This document shows, one piece after another, positions 47,832 to 59,178 of a stretch of DNA of 64,000 bases; position 1 is the stretch's first letter, and each line of letters starts with the position of its first letter. Made by a program: the position numbers and the translations under genes. The stretch lies in NCBI GenBank assembly GCA_028697205.1, contig JAQVFO010000001.1, positions 195,086 to 259,085 of the forward strand. The letters run 5' to 3'. Under the pieces are notes generated by a model. The model was given only the letters and a program-made list of their open reading frames with translations. It was not told the origin of the DNA and ran no database searches. This DNA is from Candidatus Altimarinota bacterium. GTDB taxonomy: Bacteria > Patescibacteriota > Gracilibacteria > BD1-5 > UBA6164.

Positions 47832-48824
47832 TTAATTTTCAATTACTTCAGTTAAATTATCAGTATTTTTAACGATTCATTTATCAATCTCAAATCTTTT
47901 CATCAGCAAAAAATAAAATATTAATCAAAAAATATAAAATAAAGTATCTTTAAGAGTAGCTATTATATTTTTAAAAAATCAAATAATCATAGATCAGTTT
48001 GTTGGAGTCAAAGAAGAAATTAAAACATTTACTTTTTCTTGAATATTATCAGTATTTTTATTTATATAAACATCATAAATAAAATTATAAATTGCATCTG
48101 TATTAAACGAAGAAAGATTTATAAATTTTGAAATTATAAATCAAATTATCCAAAAAATTATAACAAATCATAAAATATTTAAAAAAATAGTTCATAAATT
48201 ATTTTTTGTTAAATTAATTGAATTTTTAAAGCTATTTTCTGAATAATCATTATTGGTAATAGCATAGAAAAGAGAAAAATAAGCTCTTAATCATCTAAAT
48301 ATAGAGAAATAAATAAAAATAAATAATGATAATACAATAATAATTAATCAAATAACAGAATCTGCAAATATAACAAGTAATCAAACAATTAATAATACAG
48401 ATGGAATTAATGCAATATATTTAAAAATATACCAATAAGTATTAAATATCTTCCAAATTGACAAAAATCAATATTTTAAATTCAAGCTTTTATTAATAAT
48501 TTCTCATTTATAAGAATCACTTATATTTTTTATCAATGAAATATAAAAAGGAATTTTCAAAACCATAACGCTAAATGTTATAAATCAGTAAATGACTGCA
48601 AAATATCACATATTTATATATGAGTTTGAATCAAATCAAATACTTTTATCAACATTTGCAAATTTCATAGCTATAGAAAAAATCAAATTTCAAACAAATG
48701 AAAGGGAAATTGAAGCAATTAATGCAAATATTAAGTAATATAACACTATTCATAAAAAATCCTTTTTAATTAATAAAAAAGATTGTTTAAATCTTTCTGT
48801 AAATGTTAGTCATGGAATAATCAT
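47832..48824 (-). CDS. Multi-pass membrane protein of unknown function
   Basis: The 330-residue protein has about six hydrophobic helices. Long soluble loops lie near residues 65-75, 190-215 and 235-275, the last charged (NKNTDNIQEKVNVL). The C terminus is a short hydrophilic tail with KRFEIDKG. It sits between pth and murC with gaps of 25 and 2 bases. I recognise no family. Confidence 0.8.
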
Positions 48825-48849
48825 AAGTTTTAATTAAAAAATAATTAGT

Positions 48850-49383
48850 TTACAGTTTTTCTAACAATAAGTTATATACATTAGGAAAGATTTCTATCTC
48901 TAAAGAAATTAATTCGTCTTTTGTAAATTTTGATAAAACCCAATCTGATACATCAAAATTTGAGTTTAATCAAATTCATACTTTTATTCTACTAAAATTA
49001 TCTCAAAAATGATTTATTATACTTTTGATTCAATTATGTCATCAAGAGCTTCAAGAATCTCTAAATCTTATTTTTCAAAAATCCATACTCATATCATCAT
49101 AAATAACAATTATATCACTTACATCAATCTTATAAAAATCAACTATTTTTCTTAATGAATCTCAAGAAAGATTCATAAAAGTATTAGGTTTTAAAAGTAT
49201 AATTTTCTCAGAGTTTAAAATTCAATTTGATAAAAATCATTTAAATTTAATTTCTTCTTTAAAATTTGTCAAATTATTGTTCTTATTTAAAGAAACTAAC
49301 CAATCTAAAAATAAAAAACCTAAGTTATGTCTTGTTTTTTCATATTCAATTCAAGGATTTCAAAGTCAAACAATAAGTTTCAT
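48850..49383 (-). CDS. pth: Peptidyl-tRNA hydrolase
   Basis: The 177-residue protein recycles tRNA from peptidyl-tRNA dropped by ribosomes. It starts MKLIVGLGNPGIEYEKTRHN, with the catalytic histidine, followed by LLKPNTFMNLSGDS, IVIYDDMSMDFGKIRFR with the catalytic aspartate, and GGHNGIKSI. It has normal family length. It follows a terminator hairpin at 49413-49445, so it may have its own promoter. Confidence 0.97.
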
Positions 49384-49412
49384 AAATAATAAATAATTTA
49401 AATTTTAAATAA

Positions 49413-49445
49413 AAATAAGCTAAACTTTATAAGTTTAGCTTATTT
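49413..49445. terminator. Rho-independent terminator between ppk2 and pth
   Basis: A 15-base perfect inverted repeat (AAATAAGCTAAACTT / AAGTTTAGCTTATTT) has a 3-base centre. It is placed to end ppk2 transcription on the minus strand. Confidence 0.78.
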
Positions 49446-49461
49446 TATATCTTTTATTATT

Positions 49462-50637
49462 TTATTCAAATAAATCTTTTGATACATCTATTTTTTCTAC
49501 TAGATTTTTAGCTTTTTGCTCTCAAGTAATTACAATTTTTTTATCCATTTTAAGTTTCTTTTCATTTAACTTTTCAGTATAATTAAATTTACTTAAAAGA
49601 TATTTTATTGAATTAATTCTTGCTTTTTTCTTATCATCGCTTCTTATAACTATCCAAGGACAATCTCTTGTATGTGTTTTTGTAAAATTTTTATATTCTG
49701 CAAGAGTATATTTATCCCATAATTTTTGACTAAATTGATCTATAGGAGATAATTTAAATTGTTTTAAAGGATTTCTTTTTCTTTCATCAAATCTTTTAGC
49801 TTGTTCTTCTTTTGAAACTGAAAAATAAAATTTAATAAGTTTAATTCAAGAATCAACTAACATTTTTTCAAATTTTGGTACATCATCAAGAAATTGTTCA
49901 TAGTCTTTTTTTGTTACAAATCACATAACAGGCTCAACTCATCATCTATTATACCAACTTCTATCAAAAAAAACCATTTCTCCTGCACTTGGCAAATTTG
50001 ATACATATCTTTGAAAATACCATTGAGTTTTTTCTTTCTCATTTGGTTTTTCAAGAGCAACAATTCTTGCTCATCTAGGATTTAAGTATTCAGTAAATCT
50101 TTTTATTGTTCATCATTTTCCTGCTGCATCTCTTCATTCAAATATAATTAAAACTTTCTCTCATGTATCTTTTACATATTTTTGTAGCTTAACAAGTTCT
50201 AATTGAAGTTTAATTATTTCTTTTTCATATTCTATATTATCTTTTTTTACACATACATGTGAATATTCTTTTTTCTTCTCTTTAGTTAAACTTGGACAAT
50301 GTTTGTACTTTTCTTCTATATTTTTTACTACATCAATTAATTCTACTTTTTGTTCTTTTTCTTTTTCTGAAATAAAATTTTCTGCATCGTCAAGTAAATC
50401 ATCAAGTTTTTTAAATTCTTTCTTTGCTTTTTTATCAATTTTCTTTTTATTTTTTTCAATTAATTCATGAGTTTTATTAACAAGAACTTTTAATTCATCT
50501 ATTTCATTTCTTTGCTTTAAATCATTTATAAAACTTATTAATTCAGCTATTAAATATTTTATTGATTCTTCGTCTATTTTTCTTAGATTGTTAAAAATTT
50601 CATAAAAAATTGATGGCATATGTAAAAAATTAAACAA
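49462..50637 (-). CDS. ppk2: Polyphosphate kinase 2 with N-terminal helical extension
   Basis: The PPK2 domain runs from about residue 145 to 391: Walker [43 protein letters not shown] (Walker B and lid) and [14 protein letters not shown]. It uses polyphosphate to phosphorylate nucleoside di- or monophosphates. The first 140 residues are an extra, lysine/glutamate-rich coiled-coil region, which makes the protein longer than usual single-domain PPK2. A second Met at residue 7 is an alternative start. Hairpins on both sides suggest an independent transcript. Confidence 0.94.
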
Positions 50638-50684
50638 ATAATAATATTTAATTAATTTAGTTAAATAACTTATTAATATATAAC

Positions 50685-50713
50685 ATTAAATCATATGTTT
50701 TTGTAAATGTCAA
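50685..50713 (-). promoter_or_regulatory. Possible sigma70-like promoter for ppk2
   Basis: On the minus strand, TTGACA is followed after 17 bases by TTTAAT, about 48 bases before the ppk2 start. Confidence 0.4.
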
Positions 50714-50737
50714 GAAAATGAATAATATTTTTTTTAA

Positions 50738-50766
50738 AAAAGTCTATTTTCTTTAAATAGACTTTT
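50738..50766. terminator. Rho-independent terminator after the Xer recombinase
   Basis: A 12-base perfect inverted repeat (AAAAGTCTATTT / AAATAGACTTTT) has a 5-base loop and overlaps the stop of the leftward recombinase gene; A-run on the plus strand side gives the T-run on the minus strand. Confidence 0.8.
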
Positions 50767-51688
50767 ATTTCATATATTTATTATGTATTTCTTTTAGCTT
50801 TGGATTGGTAACATGTGTATAAACCTGAGTTGTATTTATACTAGCATGTCATAGCATTTCTTGTATACTTCTTAAATCAGCTCAAGCATTTAAAAGTGTT
50901 GTAGCAAAACTATGCCTAAGTGTATGTGCTGAGATATCTTTAAGTATAAATGCCTTAATAGCATATCTTTTAATAGAATTAGTTATAAAAAATCTTGATA
51001 ATCTGAGACTTTCACTATCAATATTTTTTATATCATCTTTTGAGAAATTATGTCTTATAAAAAGAGGGGAATATGTATCTTGTCTTTTACTTAAATAATT
51101 TTTGATTAAATTACAAGCAATATCAGTAAGATAAACAACTCTAAGTTTTCTTCATTTTCATCTTACTGCAAATTCTTTTGTTTCAAGATTTATATCATTT
51201 TTATTAAGTGCAGTTAGCTCAGAGATTCTCAGTCATGTTGAATAAATACATTCCATAATTGCTAAATCTCTAGCTCAAACAATTGTGCTTATATCAGGAG
51301 CTTTAAATAATCTAATTAACTCTTCTTCAGTAAGGAATTCAACTCTTCTAGTTTCTTGTTTTATCAAATCAATTGAAGTAGGGGAAAGTGTCTTTATTCA
51401 AGTCTTTTCAAGATATTTCAAAAAACTTCTCAAAGTTATCATATATGCATTTGCAGTTTTTATTGAAATTTGCTTTCAAGCTTTTTTATGTATATATGTT
51501 CTAAATCATTCAGCTAAATCTAAATCTATTTTTTCAACATCAAAATTATCTAAATTTGTTGATTTCTGTTTTAAATACTCAGAAAAATACCTAAGATGTC
51601 TGTCATATTGTTCAACTGTCTTTGGAGATTTGTTTTTTATAACTTCTAACCAATTTAAAAATTTTTCGTAAGCTAGAGGAAATTTCAT
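50765..51688 (-). CDS. xerA: Tyrosine recombinase, XerA/XerC/XerD type
   Basis: The 307-residue protein has a SAM-like N-terminal domain (SPKTVEQYDRHLRYF) and the catalytic residues in order: Arg in STGLRISEL, Lys in VRGKGRKLR, His-x-x-Arg in SAHTLRHSFAT, His in MLGHASINTTQ, and nucleophile Tyr in VYTHV. Family length is exact. The likely role is chromosome dimer resolution at a dif site. Only one such gene is visible, so a single-recombinase (XerA/XerH-like) system is possible. It is nine bases from map. Confidence 0.93.
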
Positions 51689-51697
51689 AACTATTAT

Positions 51698-52444
51698 TTA
51701 AATTATTATCTCAGGATCTCATGATGTTACTAAAATTGTATGTTCAAACTGACATCATAAACTTCAATCAGCAATATAAATTTCCCATCATCATTTATCT
51801 TTTATTTTTCAACTTGAAAATCATACAATTGGCTCAATAGCTAAAAGCATTCCTTCCTTTAACTTTTCTCAAGTTCAAGGTTTACCATAATTATATATAT
51901 ATGGTTTTTCATGTAATTTATATCAAATTCAATGTCATGTAAGATCTCTAACAATATAAAATCAATTTCATTCAACATGTTTTTGTATTGCATTTCAAAT
52001 ATCTCAAACTCTATTTCAAACTCTACATTGTTCAATTCATTTATATAAAGCTTGTTTATTAATTTCTAAAAACTTTTCTATTTCTGGATTTTTTGGTCAA
52101 TCTCAAACAATCATAGTAAAAGCAGCATCAGTATTTATTGCAATGTTTTTGTCTTTAACTCAAAAATCAAATTTAACAACATCTCATTCCATAAAAATCA
52201 TATCTTTTTTTGGAACTCAATGAACAACAACATTATTTATACTTATACAAATATTTGCTGGAAATCAATAAACTCATTTAAATCATGGTAGAACTCAATT
52301 TTGTTCACAAATTTTTTCACATAATTTATCTATTTCATATGCTGATACTCATGGCTTAACAATATTTTTAATTTCATCAAAAACCATTTTATGAACTTTT
52401 GCATTTTTTCTTAACTGTTCGAGTTCCTTTTTATTTATAATCAT
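51698..52444 (-). CDS. map: Methionine aminopeptidase, type I
   Basis: The 248-residue protein removes the initiator methionine. Metal ligands are all visible: Asp in VKFDFGV, Asp in AINTDAAF, His in LTGHGIGYKLHE, Glu in AIEPIV and Glu in FEHTILVT. Substrate histidine is in CISINNVVVHGVP. The region around the first two ligands is diverged from the usual NIDVG...GDT. It lies between the recombinase and the secreted-protein pair, with gaps of 9 and 19 bases. Confidence 0.96.
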
Positions 52445-52463
52445 TTTTATATTTTAAATATTA

Positions 52464-53750
52464 TTATGGTTTATAATCAGTACAATTTCATCATTTATTT
52501 ATACATTGAGCATTACAAGCATTTTGAGAATTCTGAATAGTACTATTTAAGGTTTCAGCAATTCTTGATAAACTTATATGTAATTCAACTACTTCATCAA
52601 CAATCTTTTCATCAACAGTTGTTTCTTGTCATGCATAATTTAAATTTTCAGCATACAACTTTTGCATTGTCTCAAACATAGCTTTAGTATCATCTTTTTT
52701 TGAAACTTCAGCATTTACAACTTCATTTGAGACTCATCATTTTGTTGTATCAGTACTAAAAATTGCTCATATGCTATTTCAAACATCTGCAAGTCAAGTA
52801 ACAAAGCTTCAAAATGATGAAATAAATTTTCATCAAGCATTTGCCATTGAATTAAAAGAATTTGCAAAAAAATTATTTCATAAAGAATATCATCAATTTT
52901 GGTTATACTTTTCTAAGTTGTTCATAATTACTTGAGCTTGATTAGCAGGAAGCCCTTGACGAGATAACTCTTTTCTTAAAAGATCTTTTTCAAGTTGTCT
53001 TTCTTCTTCTTTACTAACTTTTCAAGTAAGCAAATTCCATGCATCAATCCATTTTTTTGTTGCATCTTTCATATATTGAGAGTCAAGAGATATCTTTTCC
53101 ATAGCTTTTGAAGCTCTATCCCAAAATCATCAATCACTTAAAGAACAATCTGATAAAGTACTTTTATTGTAATATTTTATAACCTCATCTCTAAAATTTG
53201 TAGGTACTAAAATAAATTTATTATCAGTTTGAGATGCATCTCAAAGTATACTTGATTCAAACAAAGAAATTACATTTTCAGTATTTTTTATAAGTTCTGT
53301 TATTACTTGCTGTCAATTTCAAGATAAACTACAATTTTCTACTCAAGAACAAGCATTTTTAACTAAGTTATTACTATATCATCTTCTAACAATTCTTTCT
53401 AAATAATTTTGTAAATTTCTTAATTCATTTTTTAACATAACTCTATCTCTCTTTACTTCATAAGGTACTTCATTTGTAATTTCTAATGTTGTAAATTCAA
53501 AACTAGAGTAATATCAATCAAAATCAATTATTGTATTCATTGACCTTATAAAATCTTGTTCAACTTTTAAAAGTGTAGAATTATCTTTTCAACTTGAAGC
53601 TAAATCTTTGGTTACATTATTAACAACTTTTCTTAAATTTGAAATATAATCATTCAAAACTTGTGCTGGAGAATCCTTGATAGAACATTCAGCAAAAGTA
53701 TTTTGAATCATTAATATTAAAAAGAAAAATGTAATAAATATTTTTTTCAT
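52464..53750 (-). CDS. Secreted protein of unknown function
   Basis: The 428-residue protein has a signal peptide (MKKIFITFFLLILMIQNTFA) followed at once by Glu-Cys. It is mostly helical, with coiled-coil-prone stretches (KEEERQLEKDLLRKELSRQG) and a Gly/Ser/Phe-rich part near 300-345 (NSFNSMANAGGKFISSFGSF) that may be amphipathic. Cysteines cluster near the N terminus, residue 135 and the extreme C terminus (CNAQCINKGGNC). It shares its operon and general make-up with the next secreted gene upstream. Family not recognised. Confidence 0.8.
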
Positions 53751-53789
53751 GTAATTGTTTTAAGTCTTATTTTTAATTTTGCTTATTTA

Positions 53790-55367
53790 TTATCCGGTTG
53801 GTTTTTTATCCATCTTTATAACCTGAGTTCTAGTTCAATTAACATAATTTTCAAAAGCTTTTGTAAAAATTTGTAATTCAACAAACATATCATAGAATGC
53901 ATTTAAATCTCATTTTTTAACTAATTCATTTGAAATATTTTCTATCTTTATATTATTTTCTTCTTGCTTTTGTATCATAGTTTTATATTGATTACATTTT
54001 GCCTCAGCTTCAGCTACAGTAAGATTTCAACTATCTTGAGTACATTTTAATTCTTCAATAACTTTTTTTAAGTTTTGCATACTATTTGCATTTTTATAAT
54101 CAAGTCATGAATTTTTATAATATTCATATGCAAGATTTTCCCGCCACAATGGTGAATTTTTATCAATTGTATCTTCTTGTTTTTCCTTTTTGTCAACATT
54201 TAATATTGGTGGAGATTTCTTATATATAATAAAATTTAAGTTAAAAATACTTGGTAAATTCAAATTTTTTAATGATAATTCCCAATCATTTATTGACATC
54301 TTTTTTTGAAGCATTGATGTATTTGTAAACTTATGAATATGATCATTTGATTTAGCCAAAATTGATTCTATAGAAATATTTTGTCATCATCATAACAATT
54401 TATGATTATACATAACAAAATCAATAACTATACAAAAAAAACTATCACATTTCCATATAGAATTGTCATTTACTTTACTATAATTAGAAAGCAGAGGAGT
54501 TAAAAATCAGGTATTAGATTGATTAAATAAGTTTAAATTTCATGAACTTGAAGTTCAAGATCATGTTAATCATCAAATAAGTCAACTAACTACATTACTA
54601 TCCAGTCAACTATCATTTATAGTATCTGCACATACATATTGTCAAACTCAAACTCAAGTTCATGTAATTGCATTTGCAGATATAATTGGAGTTATAGTTC
54701 ATCAAGTATATGGAATTAATTTTGTTGGAGCATATGGTAAATAGCTTGTTTTTCAATTAGTTCACAATCAATTCATTAAATTACTTAAAGGATTTCAATT
54801 ATCATAACTTTCAACTCAAACATACTTATTTTCTGATGCAAATATAACAGTATTTATATCTTCCATATCCTTAATCAAATCAAATGGAGAATTGTTTACA
54901 TCTCAATCACTATAAAGTCAAATCCTTGATACATTATAAGTTGTTTTTGCTTTTTCTTCAGCCTGTTTTTTTGTTTCATTATAAACTTCAGTTATAACTT
55001 TTTCAGTTCAAGTTATTAAAGAATTAGTTAAATTTCAATCAGATGTTTTACATTCCTTTTTAATTACTTTATTTAACTCTACCAAATCTCAATTTGCAAT
55101 TTTTTCAACTTGATCTATAGAAATATCACCAATACAATTATTTCATGCAATATTATTAATTCTCTCACTAATTGTAGAATTTCATCAATTTGTCATTTCA
55201 AATTCATAGTTTTTTAATTCTAAATCATAAATTCATTTATCAATATTTTTATATAAATCAAGTCATAAATCTGAGTCTAAAAAAGCATTTGTTTTTGAAA
55301 CAAATGAAAAATAAAAAACAAAAAATAAAAAGTAAAAAAATGAATATGAAAATTTAAATTTTCTCAT
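53790..55367 (-). CDS. Secreted protein of unknown function with Gly-rich middle
   Basis: The 525-residue protein has a long signal peptide (YSFFYFLFFVFYFSFV) ending in SKTNA. It has helical N- and C-terminal thirds and a middle (about 205-290) rich in Gly, Thr and Ser, such as TGTGVGVGQYVCAD and IGGLTGSGTSSSG, which could be a membrane-inserting or flexible segment. Seven or eight cysteines are scattered. As first gene of the unit ending at xerA, with a promoter just upstream, it may work with the second secreted protein. Family not recognised. Confidence 0.8.
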
Positions 55368-55396
55368 TTATATTAGTAAAACAAATTATTAACATA

Positions 55397-55424
55397 ATAA
55401 TACAAAAATATAAAATTTTATCAA
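55397..55424 (-). promoter_or_regulatory. Sigma70-like promoter for the secreted-protein/map/xerA unit
   Basis: On the minus strand, TTGATA and TATTAT are separated by 16 bases, with the -10 about 29 bases before the start at 55367. Confidence 0.5.
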
Positions 55425-55448
55425 GTTTAATTGGATAAAATAAGTAAT

Positions 55449-55480
55449 AAAAAAGACTAAGGAAATCCTTAATCATTTTT
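55449..55480 (-). terminator. Rho-independent terminator after clpC
   Basis: Imperfect inverted repeat, AAAAAGACTAAGGA against TCCTTAATCATTTTT, with a 2-base centre. It has one or two mismatches and A/T flanks, and follows the clpC stop on the minus strand. Confidence 0.6.
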
Positions 55481-55501
55481 ATTTTATTAATTATTTAAAA
55501 G

Positions 55502-58060
55502 TTATATAACAATAACTTCATCCTTCTCAACTTTTAACTCAAACAAATTAGTTTTTTTTGTATTATTTATAATCATTTCAGCAATCTTATCTTCTATACT
55601 GTTAATTATAAATCTTCTTACTTCTCTTGCTCAAAAATCTGGGTTATATACTTTTTTTGTAATAGCATTTAAAACTCTAGTATCATATATTAAATCTATA
55701 CATTTAGTATTTAATCTAGCAACTAATTCTTCTAGTTGAAGCTTAACAATTTTTTTTATTTGTTCTTTATCAAGTGGATTAAAAACAACAATTTTATCAA
55801 TTCTATTTATAAATTCAGGAGGGAAGTATTCTGATAAATTTCAAGTAATTCTTTCTTTTGCTTTTTCAAAATCTTTCATAACTTTTTCTTCATCACTATC
55901 ACTTATATCAAAACCAATCATGCTAGCTTTTTCTTTGAATTCTTCTTGTCAAATATTGCTAGTTAAAACTATAATAGTATTTTTAAAATTAACTTTTCTT
56001 CATTTATTATCAGTTAAAACTCAATCTTCAAGTATTTGTAGAAGCAAATTATAAACTTCTAAATCTCATTTTTCAATCTCATCAAATAAAACTATACTAT
56101 AAGGTTTTTTTCTAACTTTTTCAGTCAATAATCAACCTTCTTCATATCATACATATCAAGCTGAAGCTCAAATAAGCTTATTAGCACTTGTTTTATCACT
56201 ATATTCACTCATATCTATTTTTATAAGACTTGTTTCATCTCAATAAAATTCTTTTGCAAGAGTTTTAACAAGCTCTGTTTTTCATACTCATGTAGGACCT
56301 AAAAACAAAAAGCTTCAAAGAGGTCTATTTGGGTTTCAAATTCAAGCTTTGCTTCTCATAATAGATTTAATAACTGAATCTAAAGCATCATCTTGTCAAA
56401 TAATTTTTGATTTAAGTTTTTTTGGTAATGATTTCAATCTTTCTATCTCTTTTGAACTTAAATTATCAGTTGGAATTCAAGTTGCAATACTCAAAACTCT
56501 TTGAATATCTGAAGCTTCTACTTTTAGTCTCTTTTCTTTTGGAATACTAAATTTCCTTTTTAAACTTCATATTTTATCTTCAAAAGTTTTTTGTTCTTGT
56601 TTCAAAGTTGCAGCTTTTTTATATTGACTACTTATAACTGCTTGTTCAATTTTTTTCTGTAAATCAGCTATTTTTTCCTTTAACTTAACAATTTCTTCCT
56701 CATCTATGTTATACTTCATACTTTTTAAAGAACAAGCTTCATCAATTAAATCTATTGCTTTATCAGGTAAATATCTATCAGTAATATATCTCATTGAAAG
56801 ATTTACTGATTCTTCAACAGCTTCTGGAGTAATATTTAAGTTATGATATTCTTCGAAAACATCTTTTAATCATGAAATAATTTGCAATGCAATTTCTTTA
56901 TTTGGTTCAGCAATATTTATTTTTTGAAATCTTCTTTCTAATGCTGAATCTTTTTCAATATATTTTTGATATTCATTTAATGTTGTAGCTCATATAACTC
57001 TAATTTTTCACCTTCACATAGCTGGTTTCAATATATTTGAAGCATCTAGTGTTCATTCTCAAGATCAAGCTCATATAATAGTATGTATCTCATCAATAAA
57101 TAAAATAATCTCATTTTCTACTTTTGAAGCTTCATCAATTATTTGTTTAATTCTTTGTTCAAATTCTCATCTGTATTTAGTTCATGCAACAAGTGATGAC
57201 ATATCAAGAGCTAAAACTCTTTTATCTTTCATAGAGAATGGAACATCTCACTTAGCTATTCTAGTTGCTAATCATTCTACAACTGCAGTTTTACCTACTC
57301 ATGGTTCTCAAACAAGACATGGATTATTTTTTGTTTTTCTGTTAAGAATAGCAATAAGTCTTTCAATTTCATCTTCTCTTCATATAACTTTATCTATTTT
57401 TCAATCACGAGCTTCTTGTGTAAGATCAGTTGAAAAGAAATCAAGAGCAGGAGTTTGTGACTCTTTTTTCTCTTGTTTTCAAGGTTTATTGATATCAAAT
57501 GGAGTTTGTAGTTCATCTAATCAGCCAAATAAATTTTCAGTAATTGCTCAAATAAGCTTATTCATTCAATCATCAACATTTCAATTTGTCATTGGTCATT
57601 TTGCATATCAATCAATACTTCATACTTTATTTAAGTCTTCTAAATTTTGTTCTAAGTCACTTGAATTTATTCATACATAATCTAAAAAACTTACAAGCCA
57701 AGAATCATTTCTTATTACTGAAATAAGTAAATCTTCTAAACTTGCTTTATCTTTTGAAAATGAAGCAGCAATTTTAACACTTCATAGAATAACGTCTTTA
57801 AATTTATTATTTAATCAACCATAAACTCATTTTCTAGTTTCAGGTTTTTCATTAAATAATCATTTATTTATTATTTCTAAAGCTAATTTCTCATTAATTC
57901 AATATAAATTAAAAAGTTCTTTAATTCATGCTTCTGAAGAATTTAAAACTTCTAAAAAAACATCTTCAACTCTTAAATCCTTAAGTCAAATTTCCTTAAT
58001 CTTGTTTTCTGAATTTATTAATACTTTTTTATATCAATCTGAAAAATTATTGTAAACCAT
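55502..58060 (-). CDS. clpC: ATP-dependent unfoldase of the ClpC type
   Basis: The 852-residue AAA+ protein starts with an N domain of about 150 residues carrying a Clp repeat-like [10 protein letters not shown] segment. The first ATPase has [15 protein letters not shown] and [14 protein letters not shown] coiled middle part follows ([20 protein letters not shown], residues about 425-470). The second ATPase has [17 protein letters not shown] and [19 protein letters not shown]. It unfolds proteins for ClpP, whose gene lies 2.6 kb away. The UVR-like middle and the length point to ClpC, not ClpB. Confidence 0.95.
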
Positions 58061-58098
58061 TATTGAAATGTTAAATTTTAAATTCTAAATTTTAAATA

Positions 58099-58126
58099 AT
58101 TGTATATTTTGCTTAATATTTGTAAA
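58099..58126 (-). promoter_or_regulatory. Sigma70-like promoter for clpC
   Basis: On the minus strand, TTTACA and TACAAT lie 16 bases apart, with the -10 about 38 bases before the start. No CIRCE or CtsR-type operator is visible. Confidence 0.43.
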
Positions 58127-58157
58127 ATATACTTTTAAAAATATGTTAAAAAATACT

Positions 58158-58184
58158 TTGTATTAATATTTTTTTTAGTATAAT
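58158..58184 (+). promoter_or_regulatory. Possible promoter for the small coiled-coil gene
   Basis: TTGTAT and a perfect TATAAT are spaced by 15 bases, about 87 bases before the ATG at 58272. The 211-base divergent gap holds no other clear feature. Confidence 0.35.
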
Positions 58185-58271
58185 AATAATACATTATTTC
58201 ATTAAGTTTATAAAGTTTTTTATTACATTTTTATTTGCTAAAAATGTATTTTATTTTCTAATCATACAAAT

Positions 58272-58757
58272 ATGAAAAAATTATTATATTTAATAGCTTG
58301 ATACTTAGCTTGAAATGCAGTATCTTCAATGTATGGAAGTAAAAAATGAAAAGACATAAAAAAAGATATGAAAAAGGCAGTTGAAGGGAAACATGACCCA
58401 AAAATGGTTTTACTTGATAATTTTATTGAAACTCATAAAAATTTTTTTACAGATTTAAAGTTAAAACTAGAATCAGAAGAAGCTAAAAATTTCTTTGAAG
58501 AAAAAAAAGAAGAAGTTTATGAATTAATAGAAAGATACAAAACAGATAGTGAATGATTAATTGAGGAATTAAAAGGGAAATGAAAAGAATACATAAAAGA
58601 TACAACAAAAAAACTTGAAGATTTTTATAAAGAAAAAGAAGAAGAATGAAAAGAATTTTTAAGTTCTATCTGAAAAGAAGAAGAAATCGCAAAATTTAAA
58701 GAAAAACTTTCTCAAGTTTATACTGATTTAAAAGCTAAAATTAAAAAGAAAAACTAA
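58272..58757 (+). CDS. Small coiled-coil protein with N-terminal helix, YtxH-like
   Basis: The 161-residue protein begins with a glycine-containing hydrophobic helix (LLYLIAGYLAGNAVSSMYG) followed by GSKKGKDIKKDMKKA, the pattern of YtxH-type proteins. About 130 residues of lysine/glutamate-rich coiled coil follow, including KLKLESEEAKNFFEEKKEE. YtxH-like proteins are poorly characterised and often stress-linked; the nearby clpC and glutaredoxin genes would fit, but this is weak. It is 20 bases before the glutaredoxin gene. Confidence 0.8.
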
Positions 58758-58777
58758 TAAAATATAACTAATAATTA

Positions 58778-59038
58778 ATGATAACAATATTTTCAAAAGA
58801 TTACTGTCCATATTGTGCAGCTGCAAAAGACTTACTTAAATCACTTTGAGCAAAATTTAGCGAAATTGATATTACAAATGATGATGAAAAAATGATTGAA
58901 ATATCAAGAATTTCAGGTATGAGAACTGTTCCTCAAATCTATGTTTGAGAAATAACAAAAGAAAATTGTTTATGATGATATAGTGACATTGCGAAGCTTC
59001 ATGAAGAAGGGAAGTTAATAGAAAAAATAAAGCAATAA
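58778..59038 (+). CDS. grx: Glutaredoxin
   Basis: The 86-residue protein has the glutaredoxin fold: IFSKDYCPYCAAAKDLL with the CPYC active site, an ITNDDEKM segment, GMRTVPQIYVGE with the cis-proline, and LGGYSDIAKLHEEG. It reduces disulfides using glutathione or a thioredoxin-type partner. It follows the coiled-coil gene and is closed by a hairpin at 59057-59091. Confidence 0.95.
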
Positions 59039-59056
59039 TTTTAATTTTTAAACCAT

Positions 59057-59091
59057 AAAAATAGTGTATTTTTTATATTTACACTATTTTT
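59057..59091 (+). terminator. Rho-independent terminator after glutaredoxin
   Basis: A 12-base perfect inverted repeat (AAAAATAGTGTA / TACACTATTTTT) has an 11-base loop and ends in a T-run. Confidence 0.78.
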
Positions 59092-59121
59092 TAAAAGTAA
59101 TTTTTTAATTATAAAATATAT

Positions 59122-59149
59122 TTGACTTACATATAGTTAATATTATAAT
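59122..59149 (+). promoter_or_regulatory. Sigma70-like promoter for guaB1
   Basis: TTGACT and a perfect TATAAT are separated by 16 bases; the -10 ends 29 bases before the ATG, so the leader would be about 22 bases. Confidence 0.6.
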
Positions 59150-59178
59150 AACTAAACTTTAAAAAATAATTATATTTT

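Noticed and set aside
51285-51671. Plus-strand open frame of 128 codons
   Set aside because: Antisense to the Xer recombinase, which has all catalytic residues on the minus strand.
50765-51688. Integrase of a mobile element
   Set aside because: No attachment-site repeats, tRNA gene or phage genes nearby; the gene sits in a housekeeping operon next to map.
58074-58098. Paired AAATTTTAA repeats as a regulator operator before clpC
   Set aside because: Similar A/T strings occur by chance in many gaps here, and no known heat-shock operator matches.
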